The notes beneath the pieces are model-generated. The model saw only the letters and a program-made list of their open reading frames with translations. It was not told the origin of the DNA and did no database searches. This document shows, piece by piece, positions 1 to 7,579 of a stretch of DNA of 26,836 nt; within the stretch, counting starts at the first letter, position 1, and every line of letters begins with the position of its first letter. A program made the position numbers and the translations under genes. Origin of the DNA: Anaerolineae bacterium (GTDB lineage Bacteria; Chloroflexota; Anaerolineae; B4-G1; SLSP01); NCBI GenBank assembly GCA_016934645.1, contig JAFGSL010000469.1:1-26836 (forward strand), given 5' to 3'.

Positions 1-288
1 CAACTCGCGGACAGGGCCACAGAAACAGACCGCCGAAGGTCGTCAGACCAGGTAAGGGTGAAAAGGTGGTGTAAGAGACCACCGGCGTGCCGGGCAACCG
101 GCGTGGCCAGGCAACCCCCGTTGGGAGCAAGGCCAAGCAGGAGGGAAGGCTGCAAAGTTGGGGAGCGACCCGCTCCCTTCCCCACAAGGGACAACCTCCG
201 GGTAGGCCGCTAGAGGCCGGTGGTGACACCGATCCCAGATAGATGACTACCGATGACAGAATCCGGCTTACAGACCGGCGCAAACTCA
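1..288 (+). ncRNA. rnpB: RNase P RNA, class A, 5'-truncated by the window edge
   Basis: Catalytic RNA of ribonuclease P, which removes 5' leaders from pre-tRNA. The conserved core of bacterial A-type RNase P RNA is readable in order: ACAGAAACAGACCGCCG near 19-35, the AGGTAAGGGTGAAAAGGTG block at 50-68, GGGAGCAAGGCCAA at 122-135, GGGTAGGC at about 200-207, the AGATAGATGACTACC block at 237-251, and GACAGAATCCGGCTTA near 255-270. The last block pairs back to the P4 strand near the 5' end in this family. The 5' end, including P1 and P2, lies outside the window. The 3' end is placed by analogy just before the terminator and may be off by about 10 bases. No ORF competes here. Confidence 0.95.
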
Positions 289-295
289 CAGCCAG

Positions 296-321
296 GAGGC
301 CCTAAACAGGGCCTCTTTTTT
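296..321 (+). terminator. Intrinsic terminator of rnpB
   Basis: A perfect 8-bp stem GAGGCCCT/AGGGCCTC with an AAAC loop is followed directly by six T residues. It sits about 8 bases after the end of the RNase P RNA and separates it from the rpsF promoter. Confidence 0.93.
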
Positions 322-326
322 GATAT

Positions 327-354
327 TTGCCAAACCGATGTTTTGTGGTAAGAT
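327..354 (+). promoter_or_regulatory. Sigma70-like promoter of the rpsF-ssb-rpsR operon
   Basis: The -35 box is TTGCCA (327-332, 5 of 6 to consensus). A 16-bp spacer leads to TAAGAT (349-354, 4 of 6), which is preceded by TGG and so forms an extended -10. It lies just after the rnpB terminator. The expected transcript start near 361 gives a ~70-base leader. Confidence 0.6.
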
Positions 355-369
355 GTTGTGGTGTCTGGA

Positions 370-432
370 GACGGACTTTCTGCTCCTGGCGTAAGACTAG
401 GAGTAATCCCATAGAAAGGAGGTCAATCCGTC
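370..432 (+). promoter_or_regulatory. Structured rpsF leader, candidate S6:S18 autoregulatory RNA
   Basis: Nested complementary arms span the leader: GACGGA (370-375) with TCCGTC (427-432), CTTTCT (376-381) with AGAAAG (413-418), and CTCCT (383-387) with AGGAG (399-403). CTCCT could instead pair with the ribosome binding site GAAAGGAGG (414-422). The outer 3' arm contains a CCG triplet immediately before the TTG start. Known S6:S18 binding leaders in other bacteria use a CCG bulge next to the rpsF start. The pairings are seen in the sequence. The identity with that motif is inferred and has not been tested with a covariance model. Confidence 0.42.
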
Positions 433-840
433 TTGGCTAAACAAAAGAAACATAATTACGAGTTGTTGTTCATCATCGATCCTACGCTCAGTGAGGAGGA
501 CAAAGAAAACCTTCTCGACCGGGTGAAAGGATACCTCGAACAAGCAGACGGTGAGGTTTTCAGCTTCAAAAGCTGGGGACTAAGGCGGCTTGCTTACACC
601 ATCAAAAACCAAAACGAGGGGCAGTACTATCTGGTACAATGCGCTATGACGCCGGAGAAAGTGTCTGATTTCAGGCGCAGCCTCACCCTCGCCGAAGGTG
701 TTTTGCGCGAAATGGTTATCCGCGTTGACGAAGAACTCACGCCGGAGAAGCCGGAGCGCAGTCCGAAGCCGGAAGTCATCTCCACATCTGAAGATGATGA
801 TGGCGCCAGCGACAACGATACATCTGACGACGAAGAATAA
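433..840 (+). CDS. rpsF: 30S ribosomal protein S6
   Basis: S6 binds the central domain of 16S rRNA together with S18. The 135-residue product has the family core YELLFIIDPTLSEED at residues 9-23, the SWGLRRLAYTI strand near 54-64 and the GQYYLVQ strand that follows, then VLREMVIRVDE near 91-101. The core is of normal length. After about residue 103 there is a Pro/Lys-rich and then strongly acidic tail ending SDDEE, as seen in many S6 proteins. The start is TTG at 433, chosen because a near-perfect ribosome site AGAAAGGAGGT (413-423) lies 9-10 bases upstream and there is no closer ATG. It is first in the operon with ssb and rpsR, the usual bacterial order, and its leader may carry S6:S18 feedback control. 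Confidence 0.96.
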   Translation: MAKQKKHNYELLFIIDPTLSEEDKENLLDRVKGYLEQADGEVFSFKSWGLRRLAYTIKNQNEGQYYLVQCAMTPEKVSDFRRSLTLAEGVLREMVIRVDEELTPEKPERSPKPEVISTSEDDDGASDNDTSDDEE

Positions 841-863
841 AGACTCTCTACAAAGGTACGTTG

Positions 864-1274
864 ATGGCACGCGGACTCAACAAAGTTATGATTATCGGGC
901 ACCTGGGGCGCGACCCAGAAATGCGGTTCACCGCCAGTGGTCGCCCGGTTGCGTCCTTTAGCGTCGCCACCACGCGGGGATGGACCAACAGCGAAGGAGA
1001 GCGACAAGAAGAAACTGAGTGGTTTCATGTCGTGACGTGGGGTGGACTGGCGGAATTGTGCAAAAAACGCCTCCACAAAGGCTCTCAAGTTTACGTCGAA
1101 GGCCGCTTGCAAACCCGCTGTTGGGAAGGCCCGGATGGAGAACGTCATTATCGCACCGAACTGGTCGCCCAGGAACTCATTTTCCTGGACGGATACGAAA
1201 GCGCGTCCGAAGACGAATCCGATCTCTTCGTTGACGAGGACATAGATCCAAACCATTATGATCAAGGAGATTAA
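864..1274 (+). CDS. ssb: Single-stranded DNA-binding protein
   Basis: SSB coats single-stranded DNA during replication, repair and recombination. The 136-residue product begins [20 protein letters not shown], the classic start of the OB fold, and continues with [11 protein letters not shown] (about 28-38), [13 protein letters not shown] and [13 protein letters not shown], all typical of bacterial SSB. The OB fold covers about residues 1-107. The tail is short and acidic ([14 protein letters not shown]) but ends HYDQGD instead of the usual D-D-I-P-F tip that recruits partner proteins. ATG at 864 is preferred over the TTG directly before it, because AAAGG (853-856 region) is then spaced about 7 bases. 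It lies 23 bases after rpsF and 2 bases before rpsR, so the three genes form one transcript. Confidence 0.95.
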   Translation: MARGLNKVMIIGHLGRDPEMRFTASGRPVASFSVATTRGWTNSEGERQEETEWFHVVTWGGLAELCKKRLHKGSQVYVEGRLQTRCWEGPDGERHYRTELVAQELIFLDGYESASEDESDLFVDEDIDPNHYDQGD

Positions 1275-1276
1275 CT

Positions 1277-1531
1277 GTGAGCGATTATAGACAGCGTCGT
1301 GGACGCCGTTTTGCACCACGCCGAAAGGTTTGCTACTTTTGCAGTGAAAAATCAACTGGCATCGATTACAAGGATGTTGATTTGCTACGTCGGTTTGTGA
1401 GCGACCGCGGCAAGATTCGCCCGCGCCGCCAGACGGGCGTGTGCGCTAAACACCAACGGCAATTGACCGTGGCGATTAAACGCGCGCGGCACATGGCCTT
1501 GCTGCCCTTTGTAGCCGAAATCCAAAAATGA
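1277..1531 (+). CDS. rpsR: 30S ribosomal protein S18, zinc-type
   Basis: S18 pairs with S6 on the small-subunit platform. The 84-residue product has KVCYFCSEK (residues 16-24), [32 protein letters not shown] and the invariant ARHMALLPF near the C terminus. The CxxC pair (C18, C21) together with CAKH (C54, H57) is the zinc-ribbon pattern of the so-called C+ form of S18. Some bacteria lose these residues in the paralogue used under zinc limitation, so this copy should be zinc dependent. The start is GTG at 1277, with AAGGAGA (1264-1270) spaced 6 bases. The gene follows ssb by two bases and is closed by the terminator at 1549. Confidence 0.96.
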   Translation: MSDYRQRRGRRFAPRRKVCYFCSEKSTGIDYKDVDLLRRFVSDRGKIRPRRQTGVCAKHQRQLTVAIKRARHMALLPFVAEIQK

Positions 1532-1548
1532 GACAATAACTTTATCAA

Positions 1549-1586
1549 GCCGGGCATAGGGCTTAGATCCTATGCCCGGCCTTTGT
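1549..1586 (+). terminator. Intrinsic terminator after rpsR
   Basis: A perfect 12-bp stem GCCGGGCATAGG/CCTATGCCCGGC with an 8-base loop is followed by CTTTGTT. It closes the rpsF-ssb-rpsR unit. The next start (1600) and its ribosome site are only a few bases downstream, so the chaperone gene probably depends on readthrough or on a promoter inside rpsR that I could not identify. Confidence 0.85.
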
Positions 1587-1599
1587 TGGAGAATTAAGT

Positions 1600-2724
1600 A
1601 TGGCTAAACAAAAAAGCACCCTTAAGGCACCGACTCGCAGGCAAGTCGCCCGGCGGGAAAAAGAGGAAAAACTCAATCGAATCTTGGTGTGGTCGACGAT
1701 TGGCGTTGTGGCAGTCATCCTGCTCATTATCGGATACGGACTTATTACGGAACTGGTCGTCAAAACCAACAAGCCGGTAGCCCGTATGGATGACGTCGTG
1801 ATTACCACTCAACAGTTTCAACGGCGTTTGTACTACGAGCGCTTGTTAATGCGCCAACAACTCAACAACTATCAAAGTTATCTCGCGCAAATTGATCCCA
1901 CTGACGAAACGATGCAGGGTTATTACCAACAGTTCCAGAGTGCGGTAACTGATCTGGAAAGTCAACTCTCGGCCAGCATGGCCTCCGTAGTCGGGCAACA
2001 AGTCCTGGACAATATGCTGGAAGAGGAGTTGGTGCGGAAGGAAGCGCAGGCCCGTAATTTAACTGTGAGTCAGGACGATGTGGACATGGCTATCGAGCAG
2101 ATCATAGGTTATGACCGGACTGCCGCTGAGACAGTCACGGATACGACCACGATCGAGAGCTTTGATACGCTGTATCAAAACGTCGAGGAGAATTTCCTAA
2201 AACCCAGCCATTTAACGGAGCAGGATTTCCGCACAATGGTTGAAACCAGCCTGCTGCGCGATCGACTCATAGCTGCTATCGGTGAGGGCATTCCGCAGAC
2301 ATCAGATCAAGTTGATCCTACCTTTTTCGCAGTGGATAATGAAGAAATCGGACTGGCGCTCCGCGAACGGATCGAGCTTGGTGAAGAGCCTGCCGCACTG
2401 ATCGAAGAATTCAACAACGATGACAATGATCTGACGGCCGGTTATCAACTGTCCTGGTTGCCAGACGGCTATCTGAGCGCACAATTGGGCGCAGAGATAG
2501 AACAAGTGACCTTCAATACACCTGTTGGCCAGGCCTCAAATCCGACGTTGGGTAGTGATGGGCAATATTACGTGATCTACATCAACGGGCACGAAGAACG
2601 TCCGGTAGATGAGGCGACGATGCAACAGATGCTTGAAGATCAATATTCTGCCTGGTTGGAGCCACAGAAAGCCGAGCGATGGGAATATCTCGATTGGGAA
2701 ACTGCTGTGTTGACCAAACCATAA
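1600..2724 (+). CDS. Membrane-anchored SurA/parvulin-like peptidyl-prolyl isomerase
   Basis: Likely an extracytoplasmic folding factor of the PrsA/SurA type. The 374-residue protein has a very basic cytoplasmic N terminus (about 1-27), one transmembrane helix (about 28-50, LVWSTIGVVAVILLIIGYG region), then a SurA-N-like helical chaperone domain (about 60-215). The C-terminal region (about 245-345) follows the parvulin pattern: E-L-G-E-E-P-A-A-L-I, then AGYQLSWLPDGYL and GQYYVIYINGHEE. I did not find a clearly complete set of parvulin catalytic residues, so the isomerase activity is uncertain and the protein could act only as a holdase. ATG 1600 has GGAG (1588-1591) 8 bases upstream. The gene stands alone between two terminators. 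Confidence 0.8.
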   Translation: MAKQKSTLKAPTRRQVARREKEEKLNRILVWSTIGVVAVILLIIGYGLITELVVKTNKPVARMDDVVITTQQFQRRLYYERLLMRQQLNNYQSYLAQIDPTDETMQGYYQQFQSAVTDLESQLSASMASVVGQQVLDNMLEEELVRKEAQARNLTVSQDDVDMAIEQIIGYDRTAAETVTDTTTIESFDTLYQNVEENFLKPSHLTEQDFRTMVETSLLRDRLIAAIGEGIPQTSDQVDPTFFAVDNEEIGLALRERIELGEEPAALIEEFNNDDNDLTAGYQLSWLPDGYLSAQLGAEIEQVTFNTPVGQASNPTLGSDGQYYVIYINGHEERPVDEATMQQMLEDQYSAWLEPQKAERWEYLDWETAVLTKP

Positions 2725-2749
2725 ACATCTAAATATAAAACACACAACA

Positions 2750-2782
2750 AAAAGCCCCCTTTTATTATCCAAGGGGGCTTTT
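2750..2782. terminator. Bidirectional terminator between the chaperone gene and rel
   Basis: A 12-bp perfect inverted repeat AAAAGCCCCCTT/AAGGGGGCTTTT with a 9-base loop has T-rich arms on both strands. It lies 25 bases after the plus-strand stop and 22 bases past the end of the convergent minus-strand rel gene, so it probably serves both. Confidence 0.88.
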
Positions 2783-2804
2783 ACGATGATAAGTACGGTT
2801 GCGC

Positions 2805-5039
2805 CTATATCATACGCCTAGCATCAATCACATTGCGGACCTGCTCGATCTTCCCCAACACGCGCGTCAACGTCGATAAGTCCGGGACTTCCAAAGTGAT
2901 ATACACTGGTATGATGCTATAACGACTGCGTTTGCCGGTACTCAATGCGGCCATATTGATGCCATTATCAGCGATTACTTCAGTGACATCACGCAGCAAT
3001 CCGGAGCGATCGTAGGCAGTTACGACCACCTGAATCGGGAAAGTGTGCTTATCTGGTCCCCAGTCCACGTCGATCAGGCGCTCCAGGTCTTGCGGCCCCA
3101 TGCGCGCAATGTTGGGACAATCCTGCCGGTGCACCGTCACACCGCGCCCACGGGTGATATAGCCCACAACATCATCTCCAGGAATGGGATTACAGCACTT
3201 TCCCAAATGGGTCAATATGCCACCAGTGCCACGAATGTTAATCGCACCTGTCACAACATCCGGCAGCGCCGCAGGCGTACCGGTATACAGGTCTCCTTCA
3301 TCCTCACCAGTATCGTCATCTGCTGGCTTTTCACCGAATTGGCTGATGTAGCCTTCCAGACGCCTGGCAATCGCCCCGCTACTGATGTCACCAATACCAA
3401 CCGCGGCCAGGAAATCTTCTGTATTGAGATACCGCTTGCGGAAAAGCTCGGCTACTTCATCCATAGAGAGGATCAATTCGAGGCGTCGCAAAAGTTTGTC
3501 GACGGTCAGACGGCCTTGAGCGATATTTTGTTCCTTTCCCTGACGGCGGAACCATTGCTTAATCTTCTGCCGGGCACGGGAGGTCTTGGTATAGCCTAAC
3601 TCATCGTTGAGCCAGTCACGGCTCGGCCCATCTTTGCGTCCACGGATAACCTCTACCTGCTCGCCGGTTTTGAGTTGATAGTGCAACGGCGTCCAGCGAC
3701 CTTCAACCTTGGCGCCACGACACGAGTGACCAATTTCGGTATGTACGGCATAGGCAAAATCCAACGGCGTTGCACCGAGTGGCAGATCAATCAGGCGACC
3801 ATGCGGCGTAAAGACATAAACGCGGTCCTGAAAAACATCCGAACGCACTGAGGCCACAAAGTCACGCACATCATCCACTTCGTCTGTATAATCTTGAACA
3901 CTCTGACGCACTATGGAAATTTGCTCCAGTGCCTCCTGGCTAAACGCAAGCTCTTCTTCTTTGTAACGCCAGTGTGCAGCGACGCCAAATTCCGCGACCT
4001 CGTCCATCTCGTACGTGCGAATCTGCACCTCCAACGGTGAACCATCTTTTCCAATCACCGCGGTGTGCAAACTCTGGTAATCGTTGGTTTTGGGATGCGC
4101 TATGTAGTCATCGAACTCCCCCGGCACCGGCGTCCACAACTGATGCACGATTCCCAGAACCTGATAACATTGCGTGTTATTCTCGACAAGCACGCGCATA
4201 CCCACAGTATCATAGATTCGTGAAAAAGGCAGATTTTTCCGCCGCATTTTACTGTAAATGCTGTAAATGTGTTTGGGACGGCCTTTAACCTTGGCAGAGA
4301 TACCTTCTTGAGCCAATGCCGCTTGTAGTATAGCGATATGTTCCGCAACCCGGACATCGCGTTCCACCTTATGCGCGATCAGTAACTGCTCCAGCTCCTT
4401 AAACACCGGAGGATTGAGATAACAAAAGGCAAGGTCTTCCAATTCAGCTTTCCAGACCCAGATACCGAGCCGGTTAGCAACCGGCGCGAAGATTTCCAAT
4501 GTTTCGCGCGCCATGCGCAACTGGCTTTCCTGGGATAAGGCATCTAGCGTCCGCATATTGTGCAAACGATCGGCCAGTTTGATGAAGATAACGCGCACAT
4601 CATCCTGCACCATGGCCAGGAGTAACTTGCGCAAACTCTCTAGCTCCTGAAGGTCGCGAGAGCGCACGCGGTCTTCTTTGACGCGTTCTTCAACCTTGTC
4701 CAGTTTGGTCACGCCTTCAACCAACATAAGGACTTCCTGACCAAACTGCGCCTCCAACTCCGGGCGTGGCACATCACAGTCTTCAAGCACATCATGCAAC
4801 AATCCAGCGGCGATGACCGCTGGATCGAAGTTCATTTCGGCTAAGAGGTAAGCCACACTAAGGGGATGCACGATGTAAGGTTCGCCAGACTTGCGCATCT
4901 GGCCTTTGTGGGCGGCGGCAGCAAAGTCATAAGCGTGGCGAATGAGGTCGCGAGCAGCGGCATCCGTAGCAATTCCGTCAGGGAGATAGCGAAAAATACT
5001 ATCGACTGTAATCTTCGTAGTCTCTGTCATATCCATCAT
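2805..5039 (-). CDS. rel: Bifunctional (p)ppGpp synthetase/hydrolase (Rel/SpoT family)
   Basis: Makes and degrades the stringent-response alarmone (p)ppGpp. Domains of the 744-residue protein run in order: HD hydrolase (about 25-190) with metal ligands H58, H82 and D83 in IVHP and LLHDVLED; RelA/SpoT synthetase (about 240-370) with GRPKHIYSIYSKM, DTVGMRVLV and YQSLHTAV; TGS (about 400-465, VYVFTPHGRLIDLPLGAT); a CC/zinc-finger-like region (GKCCNPIPGDD ... HRQDCPN); and a C-terminal ACT domain (about 667-744). The HD site looks intact, so hydrolysis is expected. The synthetase loop reads EFDD (308-311), the ExDD form more often seen in synthetase-only RelA. ATG 5039 has AGGAAG (5051-5046) 8 bases upstream; a second ATG follows immediately. 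It is a single gene, convergent with the chaperone gene. Confidence 0.96.
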   Translation of the reverse strand: MMDMTETTKITVDSIFRYLPDGIATDAAARDLIRHAYDFAAAAHKGQMRKSGEPYIVHPLSVAYLLAEMNFDPAVIAAGLLHDVLEDCDVPRPELEAQFGQEVLMLVEGVTKLDKVEERVKEDRVRSRDLQELESLRKLLLAMVQDDVRVIFIKLADRLHNMRTLDALSQESQLRMARETLEIFAPVANRLGIWVWKAELEDLAFCYLNPPVFKELEQLLIAHKVERDVRVAEHIAILQAALAQEGISAKVKGRPKHIYSIYSKMRRKNLPFSRIYDTVGMRVLVENNTQCYQVLGIVHQLWTPVPGEFDDYIAHPKTNDYQSLHTAVIGKDGSPLEVQIRTYEMDEVAEFGVAAHWRYKEEELAFSQEALEQISIVRQSVQDYTDEVDDVRDFVASVRSDVFQDRVYVFTPHGRLIDLPLGATPLDFAYAVHTEIGHSCRGAKVEGRWTPLHYQLKTGEQVEVIRGRKDGPSRDWLNDELGYTKTSRARQKIKQWFRRQGKEQNIAQGRLTVDKLLRRLELILSMDEVAELFRKRYLNTEDFLAAVGIGDISSGAIARRLEGYISQFGEKPADDDTGEDEGDLYTGTPAALPDVVTGAINIRGTGGILTHLGKCCNPIPGDDVVGYITRGRGVTVHRQDCPNIARMGPQDLERLIDVDWGPDKHTFPIQVVVTAYDRSGLLRDVTEVIADNGINMAALSTGKRSRYSIIPVYITLEVPDLSTLTRVLGKIEQVRNVIDARRMI

Positions 5040-5129
5040 ATCCCACTTCCTGGCTGTAGAAGCAGGTAAATATCTATGAATTCTCTAGGTTCCTGACTGC
5101 ATTAAATTCAAGCCATGCTCGATAAAAAC

Positions 5130-5157
5130 TTGATTGATCACCAGATTGTGTTATTAT
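5130..5157 (+). promoter_or_regulatory. Sigma70-like promoter of the lipoprotein gene
   Basis: TTGATT (5130-5135), a 16-bp spacer and TATTAT (5152-5157) preceded by TGT, which makes an extended -10. The expected transcript start near 5164 excludes the longer reading frame beginning at 5115 and supports ATG 5202 as the true start. Confidence 0.62.
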
Positions 5158-5201
5158 GGCTCGGTCTGTTAAAATCTGCTTCGAATATAAAGAGGTCCAT
5201 A

Positions 5202-5840
5202 ATGCGAATGCGTCACAATATCAATTGTTCGATCATCCTAGGAATTGTTATTACTCTATCTACGGCCTGCACTAAAACCCCCACGCCGACTCAACCTACG
5301 TCACCGCTCACAAATCCACTCTCACCTATCCCTACAGCTATCTCTCCCGTCGCTTCCCCTACAATGTCTCCTATTGCTTCCCCTACGTTTGATACGTCTA
5401 TCGATTACGGTCTGTCGCAAGATCAGCCGGCCCCGATAGGCGCACCAGTCAAAGCAGAAGATGGACTTATTATAACAGTCGTAGAGGTCAAACGCAACAG
5501 TGAAGAGGAATTGGTGAGTATTAACCCATTTAACATGTTCAACCCAGACGATGAGGCCATTTTGGTTCGTGTAAAGGTTGACTTACCCAAAGCTCCAACC
5601 AAACCATTCACCTTACTCTCGCTCGATTTTGATATTGTGGATGAGACCGGTGCTCTCTATTCCTATCCGCTCACCGTTATTGTCGCCGATGAGCTAAAAG
5701 CCTATATCGACCAGGCCGTCGCGCTCGAAGGCTATCTGGCCTTCGTTCTTCCCCGTGGGCATACCCAACTGACTATGCGTTATGCGCCCAAAAACCGTGA
5801 GCAAACCTATTCCCCGCGATGGTTTGTCCTCGCACCATAA
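5202..5840 (+). CDS. Secreted lipoprotein with a DUF4352-like domain
   Basis: A 212-residue predicted lipoprotein of unknown role. A short basic N terminus (MRMRHN) and a hydrophobic stretch end in the lipobox LSTAC, with the lipid-modified Cys at about residue 23. A Pro/Thr/Ser linker follows, with degenerate SP(V/I)ASPT units to about residue 65, as used to hold domains off the membrane. The remaining ~145 residues form one domain. It starts APIGAPVKAEDGLIITVVEVK and continues AILVRVKVDLP, resembling the beta-rich DUF4352 immunoprotective-like fold. ATG 5202 is chosen over the upstream frame because AGAGGT (5191-5196) is spaced 5 bases and a good promoter lies inside the extension. It is monocistronic and diverges from rel. 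Confidence 0.72.
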   Translation: MRMRHNINCSIILGIVITLSTACTKTPTPTQPTSPLTNPLSPIPTAISPVASPTMSPIASPTFDTSIDYGLSQDQPAPIGAPVKAEDGLIITVVEVKRNSEEELVSINPFNMFNPDDEAILVRVKVDLPKAPTKPFTLLSLDFDIVDETGALYSYPLTVIVADELKAYIDQAVALEGYLAFVLPRGHTQLTMRYAPKNREQTYSPRWFVLAP

Positions 5841-6020
5841 AGGTAGAATTGCCATTACTTCTAACGTATTTTGCTAGACTTTCTACGCGTATGGAGCACC
5901 GGAACAGCTATAGTTTTTCATATTTACTGATCCAAACATAACTTTCTAAACGTCTATACGCTTTCAAAGAAACCGAAATAGTTTGTTTCATATACAGATC
6001 AGTAGGTCAGTAAGTAAAGA

Positions 6021-6054
6021 ACAAAGATGGCGCTTTCACAAGCGCCATCTTTGT
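6021..6054. terminator. Strong convergent terminator
   Basis: A perfect 15-bp inverted repeat with arms 6021-6035 and 6040-6054 (ACAAAGATGGCGCTT and its complement) and a TCAC loop. T-rich ends occur on both strands. It lies between the plus-strand lipoprotein gene and the minus-strand repeat-protein gene that ends at 6081, so it can stop transcription from both. The rest of 5841-6080 is AT-rich with no other feature seen. Confidence 0.88.
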
Positions 6055-6080
6055 TGCACCGGGTTTTTAACTAAAGACTA

Positions 6081-7460
6081 CTATTTCTTGGGGAAGGCAT
6101 TATACATGCCAGCCTTACCCGCGTTGGCGGTGTAGCCACCATCTACGTTGCCAACCACAACAACATTTCCACCCACGGACTTCACGACCACCGTCCCACT
6201 CCAACCGTCCGGTAAACCGAGGTCAGCATTCAACGTATTCTTCGCGAAGGCAATATACTGGCTCACTGTGGTAGAGGTCACCGCAGACGTGGTCGTCGCA
6301 CCTCGGGCGTAGAATTCGAACGTAACCACTGCATCAGCAGGGCCGAGGTTCATTGCGATTACACCTGAACGCCAACCACCGTAGCGCTTGTACTGCGAAG
6401 GCAGATAAACCGTCGTCGCGCCATCGGTACCCAGAACAGCGTTATAGACATTGCCCTTGCCCTGGCTGGTGCTAGTCACATCGACGATACCAATCACGGG
6501 CTGCCCATTGTTGGATTTGATCACGGCAGTACCAGCCCAGCCGGTGGGCAGGTCCGCATCAGCAATGTTCTTGGTATTGACCGCGCTCACGCCGCCATTG
6601 GCCGCAAACTCAGAGGGGAAGTTATACGTATAGGTCTTGTTCCCCAAACGATCATAGAAATCAATGGATACCGTGGTGGTCTGGGTTCCCAGGTTCTGCA
6701 CGTTAATACCATTGCTGTTCCAAACACCATAGGACTTGTAGATGGCTGGAACATAAACCTCTGTATCGCCAGCGGCAAAGGCGTTGTATTCCTCTGCAAT
6801 CATGCCCGTAGCGCCAGTGTCACGAGTATTGCGGATCACCGCAGCCATCGCGTAACTGGACTCAATCACCGCACCACCAGCCCAGCCATCGGAAATATCG
6901 GCGTAGTCGCTGGGGGACACCTTGATCGTCGCATAGGTGGTCAGGTCGACTGTCTTCGTGGTACCGGTCTGATTCCCCGACCGATCGCGGAAGATAATCG
7001 TGGCAGTCGCGCCTGTTGGAACTGTCTCAACAGCCTGAATCCAGATCTCGCTAAACCAGTTACCGTAATTTTTGTAGAGCGCGGGGACATAAAGCTTTGT
7101 CGCGCCAGCGGACACAGCGCTGTAGAACCCAACGCTATCGCTATCGGTGTCGTTACCAATCGCGGCGATGGGCTGATCAGCGCTCACAACCAATGAACCG
7201 ACGAACCCGTCGGTCAAGCCAGCCTGGTTATTGGCACCAAAACCGACTGCCGAAGCTGGCTGGATCATGGTCTCGGTATAGACCACTTGGTCGCCATCCT
7301 GATCGTAATAATCCAGACGCACTGCAGCCTCTTGGTCACCCAGGTTCTGGACAACCACACCTGTCGTGCGCGAGCCAGTGGCCGAAAGAGCGGAGACGGT
7401 AAGCGCCGTCAACAAACCAACCACAAGCAAAACGGCTAAAACAGATAACTTCTTTTTCAT
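6081..7460 (-). CDS. Secreted protein of four related ~100-115 residue units
   Basis: I do not recognise a named family. The 459-residue product has a classical signal peptide (KKKLSVLAVLLVVGLL..., cleavage near LSA, residues 25-27). The rest consists of four diverged units starting near residues 35, 136, 248 and 364. Each begins with a strand like VVVQNLG, INVQNLG or VIAMNLG, then a YYDQDGD/FYDRLGN turn. A (L/I)xDGW(A/S)G(T/S)xV(V/I) motif follows. At the end comes YNAF or YNAV and then (V/L)YVPxxYKxYGxW, which is absent after unit 4. The pattern suggests tandem beta-sandwich domains in a surface or S-layer-like protein. The start is ATG 7460: AGGAGG (7472-7467) abuts the alternative ATG at 7466 but is spaced 6 bases from 7460. 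The stop is followed by the terminator at 6021-6054. Confidence 0.78.
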   Translation of the reverse strand: MKKKLSVLAVLLVVGLLTALTVSALSATGSRTTGVVVQNLGDQEAAVRLDYYDQDGDQVVYTETMIQPASAVGFGANNQAGLTDGFVGSLVVSADQPIAAIGNDTDSDSVGFYSAVSAGATKLYVPALYKNYGNWFSEIWIQAVETVPTGATATIIFRDRSGNQTGTTKTVDLTTYATIKVSPSDYADISDGWAGGAVIESSYAMAAVIRNTRDTGATGMIAEEYNAFAAGDTEVYVPAIYKSYGVWNSNGINVQNLGTQTTTVSIDFYDRLGNKTYTYNFPSEFAANGGVSAVNTKNIADADLPTGWAGTAVIKSNNGQPVIGIVDVTSTSQGKGNVYNAVLGTDGATTVYLPSQYKRYGGWRSGVIAMNLGPADAVVTFEFYARGATTTSAVTSTTVSQYIAFAKNTLNADLGLPDGWSGTVVVKSVGGNVVVVGNVDGGYTANAGKAGMYNAFPKK

Positions 7461-7512
7461 CAGCATCCTCCTAAATAGTTGTATATGTATAGTTTTGACC
7501 CGATCTTCATAT

Positions 7513-7540
7513 ATTATGCCCTTCTTCGGGCAAAAATCAA
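7513..7540 (-). promoter_or_regulatory. Candidate promoter of the four-unit secreted protein
   Basis: On the minus strand TTGATT (7540-7535) is followed after 16 bases by CATAAT (7518-7513, 5 of 6). The predicted transcript start near 7506 gives a ~45-base leader containing the AGGAGG site. Confidence 0.5.
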
Positions 7541-7552
7541 TACTCCTTTGGT

Positions 7553-7571
7553 GTTATACCGGCGGTATAAC
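7553..7571. promoter_or_regulatory. 19-bp dyad GTTATACC-GGC-GGTATAAC
   Basis: A perfect 8-bp inverted repeat around a 3-base centre. It lies 13 bases upstream of the -35 box at 7535-7540 and 9 bases past the methyltransferase stop. On the plus strand it is followed by CTTTTTTTC, but no plus-strand gene ends here. On the minus strand the T-run precedes the hairpin instead of following it, so it is not a standard terminator for the operon. It may be a protein-binding operator for the secreted-protein gene, or a weak 3'-end hairpin. Confidence 0.4.
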
Positions 7572-7579
7572 CTTTTTTT

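Noticed and set aside
627..1355. Minus-strand 242-codon frame across rpsF, ssb and rpsR
   Set aside because: Antisense to three conserved genes. Low-complexity Ser/Arg-rich product.
3045..3599. Plus-strand 184-codon frame opposite rel
   Set aside because: Antisense to the conserved C-terminal half of Rel, with no ribosome site or recognisable motif.
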